Positions 28,994 through 38,008 are shown, counted from the stretch's first letter. The stretch is 64,000 nucleotides of DNA from Bacillus licheniformis DSM 13 = ATCC 14580 (GCF_000011645.1 NC_006270.3:615001-679000), one strand, 5' to 3'. The notes: generated from the letters alone by a model not told the origin. Numbers and translations are program-made.

Positions 28994-30019
28994 ATGGTAA
29001 TTTCTTATAAATGTCCGGGCTGCGGGGATGACATGGCCTTTGACGCTGAATCGGGCACGCTCGCCTGCCGCAGCTGCGGGAGACAGGACAAGATTGAAAA
29101 CATTCCGGAAGAATTGAAAACTGCGAGATTTACTGAAGATGAAGCAACAGAATATCATTGCCAAAACTGCGGCGCTATTTTGATCACTGAGAAAGAAACG
29201 ACGGCTACATCCTGCAGCTTTTGCGGAGGAGCGGCAGTGATCGCCGACCGCCTGTCCGGAAGCCTTGCTCCGGCAAAGGTCATTCCTTTTACGATCAGCA
29301 AAGAGGAGGCGGCGGACGCGTTTCGCAAGTGGTGCAGAAAAGGGCTGCTCACACCAAAGGGCTTTATGTCGGCTGACCGGATTAAAAGCATTACAGGCAT
29401 GTACGTCCCTTTCTGGATGTACGATTTAAACAGCAAAGTGCAGGTCAGCGCCCGCTGCACAAAGGTACATAGGTATATACAGGGCGACTATATCTACACG
29501 GAGACCGAACATTATGATGCGTTTCGCGATATCAATCTCGACTACATCAAAGTCCCGGTGGATGCCTCAGAAAAGATGAACGATCAATTGATGGACAAAT
29601 TGGAGCCATATCCATATGATCAGCTGAAAGATTTTAAAACGGCCTATTTGGCAGGCTACATCGCTGAAAAATATAATTACGATGATGAAGAGCTTTTTCC
29701 GCGGGCGAAAAGCAAAATCAGCGGCTACATCGAGTCATATATCGATTCCACCCTGTCCGGGTACAGCTCAGTCGATGTGAAAACGAAACACGTCGATACA
29801 CAAAAAGTGAAAAGCTTGTATGTGCTTTTGCCCGTCTGGATGGTCAATTACAACTACAAACAAAAGGATTACATCTTTGCCATGAACGGACAAACGGGAA
29901 AAGTCGTCGGCAAGCCGCCGATCAGCTCATTTAAAGAAAAAATGTGGTTCAGCGGGCTGGCCGTCTCCATATTTGCACTCTGGAAAATCATTGCTGCTGT
30001 AATGGGAGGCGGGGCGTGA
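28994..30019 (+). CDS. ydjG: Membrane-associated zinc-ribbon protein YdjG
   Basis: A 341-residue protein with two zinc ribbons near the N-terminus (CPGCGD...CRSCGR at about 8-30 and CQNCGA...CSFCGG at about 56-77), a mixed middle domain, and one C-terminal hydrophobic segment (about 318-338). It corresponds to B. subtilis YdjG. In B. subtilis YdjG and YdjH help place PspA at the membrane. The ydjH start overlaps its stop (TGATG). Confidence 0.9.
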   Translation: MVISYKCPGCGDDMAFDAESGTLACRSCGRQDKIENIPEELKTARFTEDEATEYHCQNCGAILITEKETTATSCSFCGGAAVIADRLSGSLAPAKVIPFTISKEEAADAFRKWCRKGLLTPKGFMSADRIKSITGMYVPFWMYDLNSKVQVSARCTKVHRYIQGDYIYTETEHYDAFRDINLDYIKVPVDASEKMNDQLMDKLEPYPYDQLKDFKTAYLAGYIAEKYNYDDEELFPRAKSKISGYIESYIDSTLSGYSSVDVKTKHVDTQKVKSLYVLLPVWMVNYNYKQKDYIFAMNGQTGKVVGKPPISSFKEKMWFSGLAVSIFALWKIIAAVMGGGA

Positions 30020-30786
30020 TGAGAAGTTTATTGAGAAGCGCGATGATCTTATGTATGATTTTCCTTGTCTTCATCCCTATAGCCTCCGGTGCGGCAGCCT
30101 CTGAACAGAAGCGGTTTGTTTATGATGAAGCCGGGCTTCTGACCAAACAGGAAATCGAGAAGCTGGAAACGCTGGCAGCCAAATTGGGCGCCGAACGGGA
30201 GACCGACTTTATCATTGTGACGACCAATGATACAAACGGCCGCGATGTAAAGAAATATGCGGAGGACTTCTATGACGAAAAAGCGCCCGGCTACCAGAAG
30301 AAGCACGGAAATGCAGCCGTATTAACGGTAGATATGGAGCATAGAGAAGTCTATCTTGCCGGCTTTAAAAAGGCTGAAGAATATTTGAATGACGCCAGGC
30401 TGGACAAAATTAGAGAAAAAATCACGCCGGATATATCCGACAAGCATTATGAGGCCGCATTCGAAATGTTTATGAAGGCGGCGCATGATGATATGGAGAA
30501 GAAACCGTGGGCGGACAGCATCTTTTTTAAGACGTGGTTTCAATTGCTTGTTTCGGCAGTCATCGCGGGAATTGCCGTCGCCATTATGAAATACAATTCA
30601 GGCGGCAAAGTGACAGTAAGTGCAAGCACTTATATGAACGGTGATACGTCCGGAGTGATCAGAAATAATGACGAATACATCAGAACGACCGTCACAAAAC
30701 AGAGAAAACCGTCCAATAATAAAAGCTCAGGCGGCGGAACGACGAGCGGAGGCCATTCGCACAGCGGCAGCCGGGGAAGCTTTTAG
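30019..30786 (+). CDS. ydjH: TPM domain protein YdjH
   Basis: A 255-residue exported membrane protein. A signal peptide or anchor (about 6-27, ILCMIFLVFIPIASGAAA) is followed by a TPM domain (about 33-165, FVYDEAGLLTKQEIEKLE, DFIIVTTNDTNG), one transmembrane helix (about 180-198) and a cytosolic tail rich in Ser/Gly/His ending GGHSHSGSRGSF. The start ATG 30019 overlaps the ydjG stop; the frame is open upstream but that part is antisense to nothing useful. Function follows YdjH of B. subtilis: membrane partner of PspA. Confidence 0.9.
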   Translation: MRSLLRSAMILCMIFLVFIPIASGAAASEQKRFVYDEAGLLTKQEIEKLETLAAKLGAERETDFIIVTTNDTNGRDVKKYAEDFYDEKAPGYQKKHGNAAVLTVDMEHREVYLAGFKKAEEYLNDARLDKIREKITPDISDKHYEAAFEMFMKAAHDDMEKKPWADSIFFKTWFQLLVSAVIAGIAVAIMKYNSGGKVTVSASTYMNGDTSGVIRNNDEYIRTTVTKQRKPSNNKSSGGGTTSGGHSHSGSRGSF

Positions 30787-30807
30787 AAAGGGAAAGGAAG
30801 AGCTTAA

Positions 30808-31782
30808 ATGGTGTTTTTTAGAAATCAATTTGCAAATGTAGTAGAGTGGGATGAATTTCGCGATGATATGATTTTCTATAAATGGAACAACCGCGAAATC
30901 AAAAAGGGGAGCCGGCTGATCATTCGCCCCGGTCAGGATGCCGTCTTTTTAAACAACGGAAAAATTGAAGGCATTTTCCAGGATGAGGGCGACTATGATA
31001 TTGAATCCGAAATTATTCCTTTTTTATCCACTTTAAAAGGTTTTAAATTTGGCTTTAACAGCGGGATGCGCGCCGAAGTCCTGTTTGTCAACACGAAGGA
31101 ATTTACCGTCAAGTGGGGGACGAAGAATGCCATCAATATCCCGGCTGCAGGACTTCCGGGCGGCATGCCGATCAGGGCGAACGGAAGATTTAACTTTAAG
31201 GTGAATGATTATGTCGCATTAATCGATAAAATTGCCGGTGTGAAAGATCAGTATGTTGTGGAAGATATCAAAATACGGATCACATCCATTCTCGATCAGC
31301 TTCTGATGAAGTGGATCACAAAAGAAGGAAAAGATATGTTCAACCTTCAAGCCAACGCCTTTGATATCGCAAAGGGAATCAAGGAAGATCTTGATATGGA
31401 GATTGTCGGCGACGGCATGACGATAACAGGCTTTAACATCATGAGTTTCAATTATCCGAAAGAAGTCCAGGACATGATCACGAAAAACGCTTCCCACGGC
31501 ATGGTCGGCGATCTGAACAGATATCAGCAGATTTCAATGACAGACGGCATGGCTTCAGGAAAGATGACAGGCGGCGGTGCCGCATCTGACATGGCCGGCA
31601 TGATGATGGGGATGAACGTGGCGAACCAAATGATGAATCAGATGAACCAAAATCAGCAGGCGCAAACACAGACGCCACCAAGCGCGCCGCAGCCAGCGGC
31701 AAAACCGAACTTCTGTCCAAACTGCGGAACGAAAACGGGCGAAGCCAATTTCTGTCCGAACTGCGGTCAGAAGCTAGTGTAA
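30808..31782 (+). CDS. ydjI: SPFH-like virion-core/zinc-ribbon protein YdjI
   Basis: A 324-residue protein. The main part (about 1-240) is an SPFH/band-7-related domain with SRLIIRPGQDAVFLNNGKIEG and EVLFVNTKEFTVKWGT. A Gly/Met/Gln-rich linker follows, then two C-terminal zinc ribbons, FCPNCGTKTGEANFCPNCGQ. It corresponds to B. subtilis YdjI, the last gene of the PspA operon. The role is probably scaffolding at the membrane; no enzymatic motif is seen. Confidence 0.9.
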   Translation: MVFFRNQFANVVEWDEFRDDMIFYKWNNREIKKGSRLIIRPGQDAVFLNNGKIEGIFQDEGDYDIESEIIPFLSTLKGFKFGFNSGMRAEVLFVNTKEFTVKWGTKNAINIPAAGLPGGMPIRANGRFNFKVNDYVALIDKIAGVKDQYVVEDIKIRITSILDQLLMKWITKEGKDMFNLQANAFDIAKGIKEDLDMEIVGDGMTITGFNIMSFNYPKEVQDMITKNASHGMVGDLNRYQQISMTDGMASGKMTGGGAASDMAGMMMGMNVANQMMNQMNQNQQAQTQTPPSAPQPAAKPNFCPNCGTKTGEANFCPNCGQKLV

Positions 31783-32041
31783 GCGGGGGGATCGGTTGAT
31801 GCCGGCAAAGTTGGTATCTTCTATGTGAATGAGGGCTTTCGCTGCCGGCACGATCGCCGGCATACCAAGCCGGAAACTGATGGAACAGAAGCTGATCCTG
31901 ATACACAAGTCGGATTAATTGCGTGATCAGAGCGCCCGCCGTATTCTATATATAACAATGATGTCGGATGAAAAGAATGCGGCATACATCAATCAAGGAT
32001 GTACAGAATAATCAAAGGAAACAATCTGGAGGAAAAGCGAC
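31783..32041. other. Gap after ydjI with degenerate sequence
   Basis: 259 bp with no intact gene. A short frame (about 31826-31918) reads MRAFAAGTIAGIPSRKLME and may be a gene remnant. The repeated word TGCCGGCA occurs near 31800 and 31852. A GGAGGAAAAG site at the end belongs to the next gene. Confidence 0.4.
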
Positions 32042-33097
32042 ATGGAATTAGGCATCAGCACCTTTGTAGAAACGACCCCTGATATCAAAACCGGAAAAGT
32101 CATCAGCCATGCGGAGCGGCTGCGCGAAGTAGTGGAGGAGATCGTCCTTGCCGATCAGGTGGGCTTGGATGTATTCGGAGTTGGAGAGCATCATCGTCAA
32201 GATTACGCAGCTTCTTCTCCTGCCGTCGTCCTGGCCGCAGCAGCTTCACAGACGAAGCGCATCAGATTAACGAGCGCGGTCACCGTGCTGTCGTCGGCTG
32301 ATCCCGTCCGTGTTTTTCAGGATTTTGCGACGCTCGACGGGATTTCAAACGGCAGGGCGGAAATCATGGCGGGCAGGGGGTCTTTCATCGAATCCTTTCC
32401 GCTGTTTGGATATGATTTAGACGATTATGATGAGCTCTTTGAAGAAAAGCTTGATTTGCTGCTCGAACTGCAAAAGTCGGAAAGGGTCACATGGAGCGGC
32501 AAGCATCGCCCGGCTATTCACAATACAGGCGTTTACCCGCGTCCCGTGCAGAAGCCGCTGCCTGTATGGATCGGAAGCGGCGGAAACCAGGAATCCGTCG
32601 TTCGCGCCGGCCTGCTCGGCCTGCCGCTGGTTCTCGCGATCATCGGCGGGAGTCCGCAGCACTTTGCCCCGCTTGTTGAGCTTTATTACAAAGCAGCGGA
32701 ACATGCAGGGCATGACGCCTCAAAGCTGATTGTCGCTTCCCATTCCCACGGCTTTATCGCGGAGGATACCGAGACGGCCGCCGATCGTTTTTTCCCTTCC
32801 ACCCAGCAGGCCATGAATACGCTCGCAAGAGAGCGGGGCTGGGGGCCGTACAGCCGGTCGAGCTTCGATGCAGCCAGAAGCTTTGAAGGGGCGCTCTATG
32901 TAGGCGATCCTGAGACGGTGGCGGAAAAAATTATTCATCTGCGCAAGAATGTCGGGATCACCCGATTTTTGCTTCACGTTCCGGTCGGTTCGATGCCGCA
33001 CGAAGATGTCATGAAGGCGATTGAACTTTTTGGAACAAAAACGGCGCCGCTCGTCAGGGAAGAAGTATCCCGCTGGGAGGCATCCGAAAGGTCATAA
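32042..33097 (+). CDS. LLM class flavin-dependent oxidoreductase
   Basis: A 351-residue bacterial-luciferase-like monooxygenase with the TIM-barrel pattern of the class: ADQVGLDVFGVGEHHRQDYAASSP near residue 40-60, RIRLTSAVTVLSSADPVRVFQDFATLDGIS, GRAEIMAGRGSF and P-VWIGSGG. FMN is the likely cofactor; the substrate is unknown. It is a single gene with its own ribosome binding site (TGGAGGAAAAG) and terminator. Confidence 0.85.
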   Translation: MELGISTFVETTPDIKTGKVISHAERLREVVEEIVLADQVGLDVFGVGEHHRQDYAASSPAVVLAAAASQTKRIRLTSAVTVLSSADPVRVFQDFATLDGISNGRAEIMAGRGSFIESFPLFGYDLDDYDELFEEKLDLLLELQKSERVTWSGKHRPAIHNTGVYPRPVQKPLPVWIGSGGNQESVVRAGLLGLPLVLAIIGGSPQHFAPLVELYYKAAEHAGHDASKLIVASHSHGFIAEDTETAADRFFPSTQQAMNTLARERGWGPYSRSSFDAARSFEGALYVGDPETVAEKIIHLRKNVGITRFLLHVPVGSMPHEDVMKAIELFGTKTAPLVREEVSRWEASERS

Positions 33098-33099
33098 CA

Positions 33100-33130
33100 T
33101 GAAAGGCCCGCGCTTTAGCGCAGGCCTTTT
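33100..33130. terminator. Bidirectional terminator
   Basis: AAAGGCCcGCGC-ttta-GCGCaGGCCTTTTT hairpin between convergent genes; it touches the stop of the TrmB-type gene. Confidence 0.9.
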
Positions 33131-33957
33131 TATTTCATATAATGCTTTTTAAAATCCGGATGTATCGAAAATTTGCGGCGCAAATGGATCAGGTTTTCGC
33201 CGAAACTTTCCTCCAATACCTCTCTGTGCTTCTCCATGATTTCCATCAGGTACAAATCATGAATCATCACTTCGGTAATCGGCATCACCAAGCCTACATG
33301 CATCGTCCAGGCTGCGCGGCTGTCTTTCCCATGCGAGACAATGCCGGCCACAACTTCTGAATCGTCGACGCTGAATACGAGCCAGCGTCCGTCATACTCT
33401 TCTGTAATTTGCCTGCTGTTGTCATGTAGATAGACATTGGCGAAATCCGCTTCAATGTCGCCGTATGCAATAATGGTCACAATGACGCCTTTTTTTGCGG
33501 CCCGCTTGAGCTCAGGCTCCAATTCAGGAAAATCCTCTTTCCAAATTTCCAGGAGAATCCTTTTTCCGGCCGATGATATGCACGCCTTTACTTTATCGAG
33601 AATCTCGCTTCGCCCGGTGATGTTCCAAATATTTTCCCGGTCATTTGCAGTGCGCTCAAACTTCTCGAAATATTTTTCTGCCTGTTCAAAAGTCTCTTCC
33701 GCTTTCATCCGCCGGTTTTTAATCAGGTCCTTGGCGGGAACGGGAATGTACTGCGGTGTGTTGCCGTAGCTGACAAATATATCGCCGCGGATTACAAGGC
33801 TCTCCAGCACTTCGTATATTTTCGACCGGGGAACACCCGATTTTTTTGCCACCGCATAGCCTGTCAGCGGCGATTCTTCCAAGAGCGCCAAGTATGCTTT
33901 CGATTCATACTCGGTGAAATTCAGGTTTTTCAGTACGTCTAATATGTTTTCCTTCAT
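33130..33957 (-). CDS. TrmB family transcriptional regulator
   Basis: A 275-residue regulator. The N-terminal winged helix (about 5-75) has NLNFTEYESKAYLALLE and GYAVAKKSGVPRSKIYEVLESL, the TrmB signature; the C-terminal part is a ligand/effector domain related to phospholipase-D-like folds in this family. ATG 33957 follows GGAGGG; the 13 upstream codons are unlikely. It is divergent from a LysE-type exporter, with a palindrome between them, so it probably controls that gene. Confidence 0.85.
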   Translation of the reverse strand: MKENILDVLKNLNFTEYESKAYLALLEESPLTGYAVAKKSGVPRSKIYEVLESLVIRGDIFVSYGNTPQYIPVPAKDLIKNRRMKAEETFEQAEKYFEKFERTANDRENIWNITGRSEILDKVKACISSAGKRILLEIWKEDFPELEPELKRAAKKGVIVTIIAYGDIEADFANVYLHDNSRQITEEYDGRWLVFSVDDSEVVAGIVSHGKDSRAAWTMHVGLVMPITEVMIHDLYLMEIMEKHREVLEESFGENLIHLRRKFSIHPDFKKHYMK

Positions 33958-34052
33958 AAGCCCTCCAGCTTCAACAAGAGTCGCTACCTTTGTCACTCAT
34001 ATTTTGCTGGATGTATTGATTTATTTCAAGTCCGCTGATACACTTTTTATAA

Positions 34053-34072
34053 GTGGTTACTTGAGTAGTCAC
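34053..34072. promoter_or_regulatory. Palindrome between TrmB-type regulator and exporter
   Basis: GTGGTTACT-TG-AGTAGTCAC, 7 of 9 positions paired. It lies in the divergent promoter region, 32 bp before the exporter start and 96 bp from the regulator, so it is a fair operator candidate. Confidence 0.55.
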
Positions 34073-34103
34073 TATATAAAAACAGTATGGGGGGAGACAT
34101 CTG

Positions 34104-34736
34104 ATGGATAGCCTGCTGTCATACATATCGATTGCAGCCATGATGGTGGTGATACCCGGAGCCGATACGATGCTTGTGGTGAAAAACACGCTTCGATACG
34201 GTCCGAACGCCGGGCGCTGCAATGTTCTCGGCTTGGCGACGGGGCTTTCTTTCTGGACGCTGATTGCCGTTCTCGGCTTAGCGGTGGTGATTGCGAAATC
34301 GGTGATTCTGTTCAATACGATCAAATACTTGGGGGCGGCCTATTTAATATATTTAGGCATTAAAAGCTTTTTCGCGAAAAAAATGTTTTCTTTGGAAGAG
34401 ATACAAGCCGAGAAGAACAAAAACGAAAACGCATCAAGCCGGCATTATAAGGATTCTTTTATGCAAGGATTGTTCAGCAACATTCTGAATCCGAAAACTG
34501 TTTTGGTCTATATCACGATTATGCCTCAATTTATTAACTTAAGAGAAAGCGTCAACCAGCAGTTGATCATCCTCGCTTTAATCCTTACTTTTCTTGCTGT
34601 GTTTTGGTTCCTCATCCTCGTATATTTGATCGATTTCGCAAAGAAATGGCTGAGAAGCGTGAAATTCCAGAAGATCTTTCAAAAAGCTGCGGGTCTGGTG
34701 CTTGTCGGATTTGGCGTTAAAACGGGTTTAGATTGA
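34104..34736 (+). CDS. LysE/RhtB family exporter
   Basis: A 210-residue membrane protein with six predicted helices and the family's N-terminal motif, PGADTMLVVKNTLRYGPNAGRCNVLGLATGLSFW (residues 18-52), as well as GLFSNILNPKTVLVY. It exports an amino acid or a related small compound; the substrate is not told by sequence. Its start follows TGGGGGGAG. It ends at a strong terminator. Confidence 0.88.
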   Translation: MDSLLSYISIAAMMVVIPGADTMLVVKNTLRYGPNAGRCNVLGLATGLSFWTLIAVLGLAVVIAKSVILFNTIKYLGAAYLIYLGIKSFFAKKMFSLEEIQAEKNKNENASSRHYKDSFMQGLFSNILNPKTVLVYITIMPQFINLRESVNQQLIILALILTFLAVFWFLILVYLIDFAKKWLRSVKFQKIFQKAAGLVLVGFGVKTGLD

Positions 34737-34747
34737 TATTGGAGAAC

Positions 34748-34775
34748 GAGTGAGCGCTTTGGCTCACTTTTTTTG
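34748..34775 (+). terminator. Terminator of the LysE-type gene
   Basis: GAGTGAGC-gctttg-GCTCACTTTTTTT hairpin. Confidence 0.88.
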
Positions 34776-34837
34776 TTTATTTGTCAACGATTATTTGATA
34801 GAAAACACTAGATGAAATAAGAGTGCTATGGTTATTC

Positions 34838-34867
34838 GTTGACATTTTGACAACGATTCTATATATT
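34838..34867 (+). promoter_or_regulatory. Promoter with inverted repeat, HTH-SEDS operon
   Basis: -35 TTGACA (34839-34844), 17-bp spacer, -10 TATATT (34862-34867). The -35 lies in the near-perfect palindrome GTTGACATTTTGACAAC (34838-34854); related words (GTCAACGATTAT) recur at about 34783. It suggests autorepression by the HTH protein encoded first. Confidence 0.7.
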
Positions 34868-34930
34868 TATACCGACTTGGTCTTTGGGCTGATAGATTGA
34901 TACATTTTTAGCGTGGGAGGAGAAAAGCTC

Positions 34931-35575
34931 GTGGATGAACAAAAGAAAAATCAGCTGGGAGTGCTGCTGAAAGAGCAGTTGCGAAAACGATCATTATCTT
35001 TAAGAGAATTGAGCGAACGCACTCAAATCGATAAAGCGACCATCTCAAGAATCATCAATGGCAAAAGAAAAGCAAACCTGAACCATTTGCAAAGGTTTTC
35101 AGAAAGCTTCGGCGTTTCTTTTGATGAGCTGATGACAGCGGCCGGCTATGCGATGGAGAAGACGCAGGAAAGCGAACGTCCGGATATTCACTCGTCAGTT
35201 GCCGAAATTGAAGATGTTTTGCAAACCTCAAATGTCTATGATCGGCCATTTACCATGGAAGAACTGAAAAACAAATTGAATGAGTGCGAACAATATTCTC
35301 AGACGGAGGAAGGAAAGCGTACCATTCTGGCTGAGTTTGAATCTAAAATCGAGAAAGTTGCCGGCATTGGTCCTTTTCTGACCCGTCTGCACGACATGTA
35401 CAGCAGATTTACCTCGGGGCGGGGGACGCCGCGTGAATTGCTGCTGATGGGCGGCGCTTTGCTGTATTTCATCGTTTCTGTTGATGTCATACCGGATTAT
35501 ATTTTTCCGATCGGCTATATCGATGATGCGGCAGCGGTTCATTTCGTTTTCAACCAGCTGTCATATAAATCATGA
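34931..35575 (+). CDS. XRE-type HTH protein fused to DUF1232
   Basis: A 214-residue two-part protein. Residues 8-65 are a Cro/C1-type HTH (LRELSERTQIDKATISRIINGKRKANLNHL); the C-terminal part (about 155-210) is DUF1232, with a membrane-seeking helix LLMGGALLYFIVSVDVIPDYIFPIGYIDDAA. DUF1232 is found in YkvA-like proteins of unknown function. GTG 34931 has GGGAGGAGAA at 8 nt; GTG 34913 overlaps that site. The gene is followed 15 bp later by two SEDS genes. A membrane-tethered regulator of them is a reasonable guess. Confidence 0.8.
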   Translation: MDEQKKNQLGVLLKEQLRKRSLSLRELSERTQIDKATISRIINGKRKANLNHLQRFSESFGVSFDELMTAAGYAMEKTQESERPDIHSSVAEIEDVLQTSNVYDRPFTMEELKNKLNECEQYSQTEEGKRTILAEFESKIEKVAGIGPFLTRLHDMYSRFTSGRGTPRELLLMGGALLYFIVSVDVIPDYIFPIGYIDDAAAVHFVFNQLSYKS

Positions 35576-35590
35576 TGGAGCATGTTCAAG

Positions 35591-36748
35591 ATGAAAAGAA
35601 AGCATATCAACATTGACATCAGTCTGCTGCTCATTCTATTTTGTTTGTTTATCATCAGCCTGCTGGCCGTTTACAGCGGGTCGGGCCAGTATGAAACACA
35701 GGACCCTTTTTATTTTGCCAAACGGCAGGTCTTTTGGTATCTTGTCGGGTTTGGCGTCATGGCGGGAACGGCCTACATCGACTATGAGCTGCTTGAACGA
35801 TTGGCGCTTCGTTTATTTGTGGGAGCCGTTTTTCTTCTGATTCTCGTTCATTTTTTTGGAACTTACAAAAACGGTTCGCAAAGGTGGATCAGCTTCGGGG
35901 TCATCGAAATCCAGCCTTCAGAATTTATGAAGATCATTTTGATTCTTCTGCTGGCTTCGATACTCAATCAATTTCAGCATAAAAGGTTCTCCTTCGCCGA
36001 GAGCATCATTCCGACGGGAAAAATCATGATGTACACGGTGATTCCGTTTTTCTTTATATTGGTTCAGCCAGATTTAGGGTCCGCATTGGTGATTTTATCG
36101 ATCGCATTCACGTTGATGCTGGTCTCGGGGATTTCGGGCAGGATGATCGTGTCCCTGTCACTTGGATTCATGGCATTGGTTGCCTTTTTGACGTATTTGC
36201 ACAATCATTACTTTGAGATATTTTCAAAGATTATTAAGCCTCACCAGCTTGACCGGATATATGGCTGGCTCAGTCCTCATGAACATGCCTCTACATATGG
36301 ATACCAGCTGACGCAGGCGTTATTGGGGATCGGATCAGGCCAGCTGTCAGGGAGCGGCTTTACTCAAGGAATCCAAGTTCAGGGAGGGAAAATTCCGGAG
36401 GCTCATACTGATTTTATTTTCGCCGTGATTGGTGAGGAATTCGGTTTTTTGGGTGCCGTAACATTAGTCTGTCTGTATTTTCTGATGATCTACAGAATCA
36501 TCAGGATTGCGCTTTCGTCCAACAGTCTGTTCGGTCTTTATATATGTGCGGGGGTTGCAGGGTTGATTGTATTCCAAGTGTTCCAAAATATCGGGATGAC
36601 GATCGGGTTAATGCCGATCACGGGGCTCGCTCTTCCGTTTATCAGCTATGGCGGCAGCGCGCTGTTGACCAACATGATCGCTTTAGGTCTCGTTTTCAGT
36701 GTGAATATCAGATCTAAACATTACATGTTTGGGAATGATTGGGGATGA
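35591..36748 (+). CDS. SEDS family protein (RodA/FtsW-like), first of two
   Basis: A protein of 385 residues with about ten membrane helices. SEDS motifs are clear: KNGSQRWISFGVIEIQPSEFMKI, QPDLGSALV, PEAHTDFIFAVIGEEFGFLG (with the catalytic-type Asp in HTDF) and GLALPFISYGGSALL. SEDS proteins are peptidoglycan glycosyltransferases that polymerise lipid II, normally with a class B PBP. It lies beside a second SEDS gene with which it overlaps by 4 bp. ATG 35591 has GGAG at 10 nt. It is not the main FtsW or RodA by context (no division or mreBCD genes near). Confidence 0.88.
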   Translation: MKRKHINIDISLLLILFCLFIISLLAVYSGSGQYETQDPFYFAKRQVFWYLVGFGVMAGTAYIDYELLERLALRLFVGAVFLLILVHFFGTYKNGSQRWISFGVIEIQPSEFMKIILILLLASILNQFQHKRFSFAESIIPTGKIMMYTVIPFFFILVQPDLGSALVILSIAFTLMLVSGISGRMIVSLSLGFMALVAFLTYLHNHYFEIFSKIIKPHQLDRIYGWLSPHEHASTYGYQLTQALLGIGSGQLSGSGFTQGIQVQGGKIPEAHTDFIFAVIGEEFGFLGAVTLVCLYFLMIYRIIRIALSSNSLFGLYICAGVAGLIVFQVFQNIGMTIGLMPITGLALPFISYGGSALLTNMIALGLVFSVNIRSKHYMFGNDWG

Positions 36749-37893
36749 AGTTGCTCAAAATGATTCTTTCCCATCTAAAGAAACTTGATTATGTATTGAT
36801 TGCCGCGGTTCTGTTTTTATCTGCGTTTGGCTTGCTGATGGTATACAGCGCCGGCTACCCCCTCGGATATATGAAGTATCATGATGGCAGCTATTTTTTT
36901 ATGAAGCAGCTGCAATGGCTGCTCATCGGTTTGGCCTTTTTTTCGGCTGCCGCCATTTTCCCATACAAAGCTTACAGCAAACTCATTCGGTTTTTGGTGA
37001 AGCTTTCTTTTTTAATGCTGATTCTCGTTTTGCTGCCGGGAATCGGGATGGAGAAAAACAATTCCCAAAGGTGGATTCAATTCGGTTCGCTCATGATTCA
37101 GCCGTCTGAGGCTGTGAAGCTTGTGATGGTTATTTATTTCGCCTATGTGTATGCAAAAAAGCAGAAATACATCGCCGATTTCGGAAAGGGCGTCATGCCG
37201 CCGCTGCTGATTTTGGCGGCTGTGTTTTTTTTGATTTTAAAACAGCCTGACTTGGGCACCGCCGTTTCCATCCTGTTAAGCTGCGGAGCGGTTCTGTTGT
37301 GCGCCGGCCTCAGAATGCGGCACTTGCTGCTTCTCGGAACAATGGCAGGGGCTGGCATCGCATATTTTGCAATAACAGCGCCGTACCGGTTAAAAAGGCT
37401 GACATCGTTCAGCGATCCTTTTCAAAATGAAAACGGAGACGGCTACCAGTTGATCAATTCCTACCTTGCCATTGATTCGGGCGGGTTATGGGGGAATGGA
37501 TTGGGGAACAGCGTTCAAAAGCTGGGATTTCTTCCCGAAGCCCATACGGACTTTATCATGGCGGTCATCACTGAAGAACTCGGCGGTATCGGGCTGGCGG
37601 TGATCATCTGGGCTTACCTGTTGATCATGTTCAGAGGGGTTCGGATCGCTGTGCAAATCGATGATCCGTTTGGAAAGCTGCTGGCGGTCGGCCTTACTTT
37701 CCAGATCATGATTCAAGCGTTATTTAACCTGGGCGCTGTTTTCGGCCTTCTTCCCATTACCGGAATTCCTCTTCCGTTTGTCAGCTACGGAGGTTCTTCG
37801 TTATTGTTCATGCTGACGACAGCCGGGATATTGGTCAACCTCTCATCACATGTTAAGCGGGGAGTTAAAAAAGATGTGGCCTTTCTTTTGTAG
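36745..37893 (+). CDS. SEDS family protein (RodA/FtsW-like), second of two
   Basis: A protein of 382 residues, a divergent paralogue of the gene before it. It keeps NNSQRWIQFGSLMIQPSEAVKL, KQPDLGTAV, PEAHTDFIMAVITEELGG and GIPLPFVSYGGSSLL. The start ATG 36745 overlaps the previous stop (ATGA), so the two are translationally coupled; a TTG at 36739 is the only longer option. No PBP gene is in the operon. Together with the HTH-DUF1232 gene it may form a regulated, accessory wall-synthesis unit. This is inference. Confidence 0.87.
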   Translation: MKLLKMILSHLKKLDYVLIAAVLFLSAFGLLMVYSAGYPLGYMKYHDGSYFFMKQLQWLLIGLAFFSAAAIFPYKAYSKLIRFLVKLSFLMLILVLLPGIGMEKNNSQRWIQFGSLMIQPSEAVKLVMVIYFAYVYAKKQKYIADFGKGVMPPLLILAAVFFLILKQPDLGTAVSILLSCGAVLLCAGLRMRHLLLLGTMAGAGIAYFAITAPYRLKRLTSFSDPFQNENGDGYQLINSYLAIDSGGLWGNGLGNSVQKLGFLPEAHTDFIMAVITEELGGIGLAVIIWAYLLIMFRGVRIAVQIDDPFGKLLAVGLTFQIMIQALFNLGAVFGLLPITGIPLPFVSYGGSSLLFMLTTAGILVNLSSHVKRGVKKDVAFLL

Positions 37894-38008
37894 AGAGTCT
37901 TTTCTTAACTTTGAAGTGGAGAATTTTATCTCAAAGTTACGATTGTTGATCTTGTCTTCTCATATAGAATTTGACCGGGACGTGTTTATACATATAAATG
38001 CGTTCATA

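Noticed and set aside
29944..30018. N-terminal extension of YdjH
   Set aside because: It would overlap ydjG by 76 bp; the real start has a signal peptide and a TGATG coupling site.
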